This document shows, piece after piece, positions 5,501-5,811 of a stretch of DNA of 5,811 bases. Numbering within the stretch: position 1 is the first letter of the stretch; every line of letters begins with the position of its first letter. The position numbers and the translations under genes are program-made. The stretch covers positions 1 through 5,811 of the forward strand of contig DASXVX010000099.1 in the NCBI GenBank assembly GCA_036504075.1, read 5' to 3'. The notes under the pieces are model-generated. The model was not told the DNA's origin, did not search any database, and worked only from the letters and a program-made list of their open reading frames with translations. The DNA is from DASXVX01 sp036504075. GTDB lineage: Bacteria > Bacillota > Sulfobacillia > Symbiobacteriales > Symbiobacteriaceae.

Positions 5501-5669
5501 GAACCTTCAAGACTCATCATACGAGGGGCACTGTTGTGCGTCCTCTGTCAGGTACGGTGGAATCTGAGGTTACTCAGTTACCGGAACGCCAGCACTCCCA
5601 GTGGTGTGAGGTATCTCTCGCGTTCCGGCCCGCCTGGGCCGCATTTTGAACCCTTTCCGGAGCATTCAA

Positions 5670-5687
5670 GAGATATTACCACTGCTC
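5670..5687 (-). repeat. Right copy of the imperfect inverted repeat
   Basis: GAGATATTACCACTGCTC pairs in inverted orientation with 3795-3812 (15 of 18). See the left copy for interpretation. If this is the outer end of the IS110 element, the non-coding flank upstream of the transposase is about 490 bp, which is long for the family. Confidence 0.3.
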
Positions 5688-5769
5688 CCGGCGTCACCCA
5701 CTGATAATTTCCTTCGAATGAGGCACCGGTTGACCCTAACTTTCTGGAAACAAGCGCCAAAAAGTCAAA

Positions 5770-5803
5770 ATTATACCGCTATGGGGTAGCGAAATAGCGC
5801 TAC
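5770..5803 (-). promoter_or_regulatory. TATAAT box beside interlocking palindromes
   Basis: A consensus TATAAT lies on the minus strand at 5770-5775. Immediately upstream of it, CGCTA (5777-5781) pairs with TAGCG (5787-5791), and the overlapping GTAGCG (5786-5791) pairs with CGCTAC (5798-5803). The two stems share bases and exclude each other. No good TTGACA sits at the -35 distance. This may be a repressor-controlled leftward promoter, but I find no gene downstream for it to serve. Confidence 0.3.
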
Positions 5804-5811
5804 TGGCCGTG

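Larger units (their letters stand above)
3795..5687 (-). mobile_element. IS110-family insertion sequence, limits tentative
   Basis: The unit consists of the transposase (3935-5182), a short flank downstream of it and a longer structured flank upstream. Limits are set at the imperfect inverted repeat 3795-3812 / 5670-5687, which gives about 1.9 kb. That is longer than the usual 1.2-1.6 kb for the family, so the true right end could well be nearer 5500. IS110 elements generally lack terminal inverted repeats and make no obvious target duplication, so ends cannot be read with confidence from one copy. Confidence 0.4.
5501..5811. other. No recognisable gene; small palindromes only
   Basis: Open frames run on both strands (for example plus-strand 5375-5704 and minus-strand 5578-5760), but none has a good start with a ribosome binding site or a recognisable domain, and I do not call them genes. 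Visible structure includes CTGAG/CTCAG (5564-5568 with 5573-5577) around GTTA, the right copy of the inverted repeat at 5670-5687, and the promoter-like cluster at 5770-5803. The base composition from about 5700 on looks more AT-rich than the rest, which hints at a different origin or a regulatory region of a gene outside the window. Confidence 0.5.

Noticed and set aside
5272..5520. 82-codon minus-strand frame upstream of the transposase
   Set aside because: It lies in the structured leader and ends before the transposase start. Composition and lack of similarity fit non-coding sequence.
5375..5704. 109-codon plus-strand frame right of the IS110 gene
   Set aside because: No recognisable domain and no convincing ribosome binding site. 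It crosses the hairpin at 5452-5470, which spells the same peptide (IGLRPM) on both strands simply because it is a palindrome.

Overview
The window is a GC-rich piece of accessory chromosome from a bacterium. It looks like a decaying cluster of sugar/radical-SAM genes between two insertion sequences. The organism cannot be fixed from the sequence. The transposase at 5182 has a near-perfect AGGAGGTGA ribosome binding site, and the radical SAM gene has GGAGG at good spacing. Both would suit a GC-rich Firmicute or similar soil/thermal bacterium, but that is only a hint.

Layout. Positions 1-83 hold degenerate repeats of about 20 bp that resemble an IS21-type terminus. Positions 136-1194 (+) carry an IS3-family orfB-type DDE transposase with all three catalytic acids, but no orfA is visible. 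Positions 1283-1721 (-) are a wrecked DUF2064/TIGR04282-type glycosyltransferase gene. Two GC-rich hairpins lie at 1743-1788. Positions 1803-2582 (-) are an intact-looking radical SAM enzyme of 259 residues. Just upstream of it, 2611-2954 (-) holds what looks like a frameshifted small membrane protein. Positions 3149-3769 (+) are a second wrecked gene, a family 2 glycosyltransferase of the TIGR04283 type, transcribed divergently. Positions 3935-5182 (-) are a full-length IS110-family DEDD transposase. Its upstream flank (5196 to about 5500) is rich in hairpins and is the natural place for a bridge RNA. Positions about 5500-5811 contain no gene I can support, only a TATAAT box and interlocking small palindromes at the edge.

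How the genes relate. A DUF2064 glycosyltransferase, a TIGR04283 glycosyltransferase and a radical SAM enzyme recall the gene neighbourhoods that led to the 'arsenosugar biosynthesis' family names. The radical SAM protein here is not a recognisable ArsS, however. Both glycosyltransferases have lost the segment expected to hold their central acidic/metal-binding motif, and both also carry a frameshift. The pathway is therefore almost certainly dead here, leaving a radical SAM gene without partners. The most interesting intact parts are the IS110 element with its structured leader and the orphan radical SAM enzyme.
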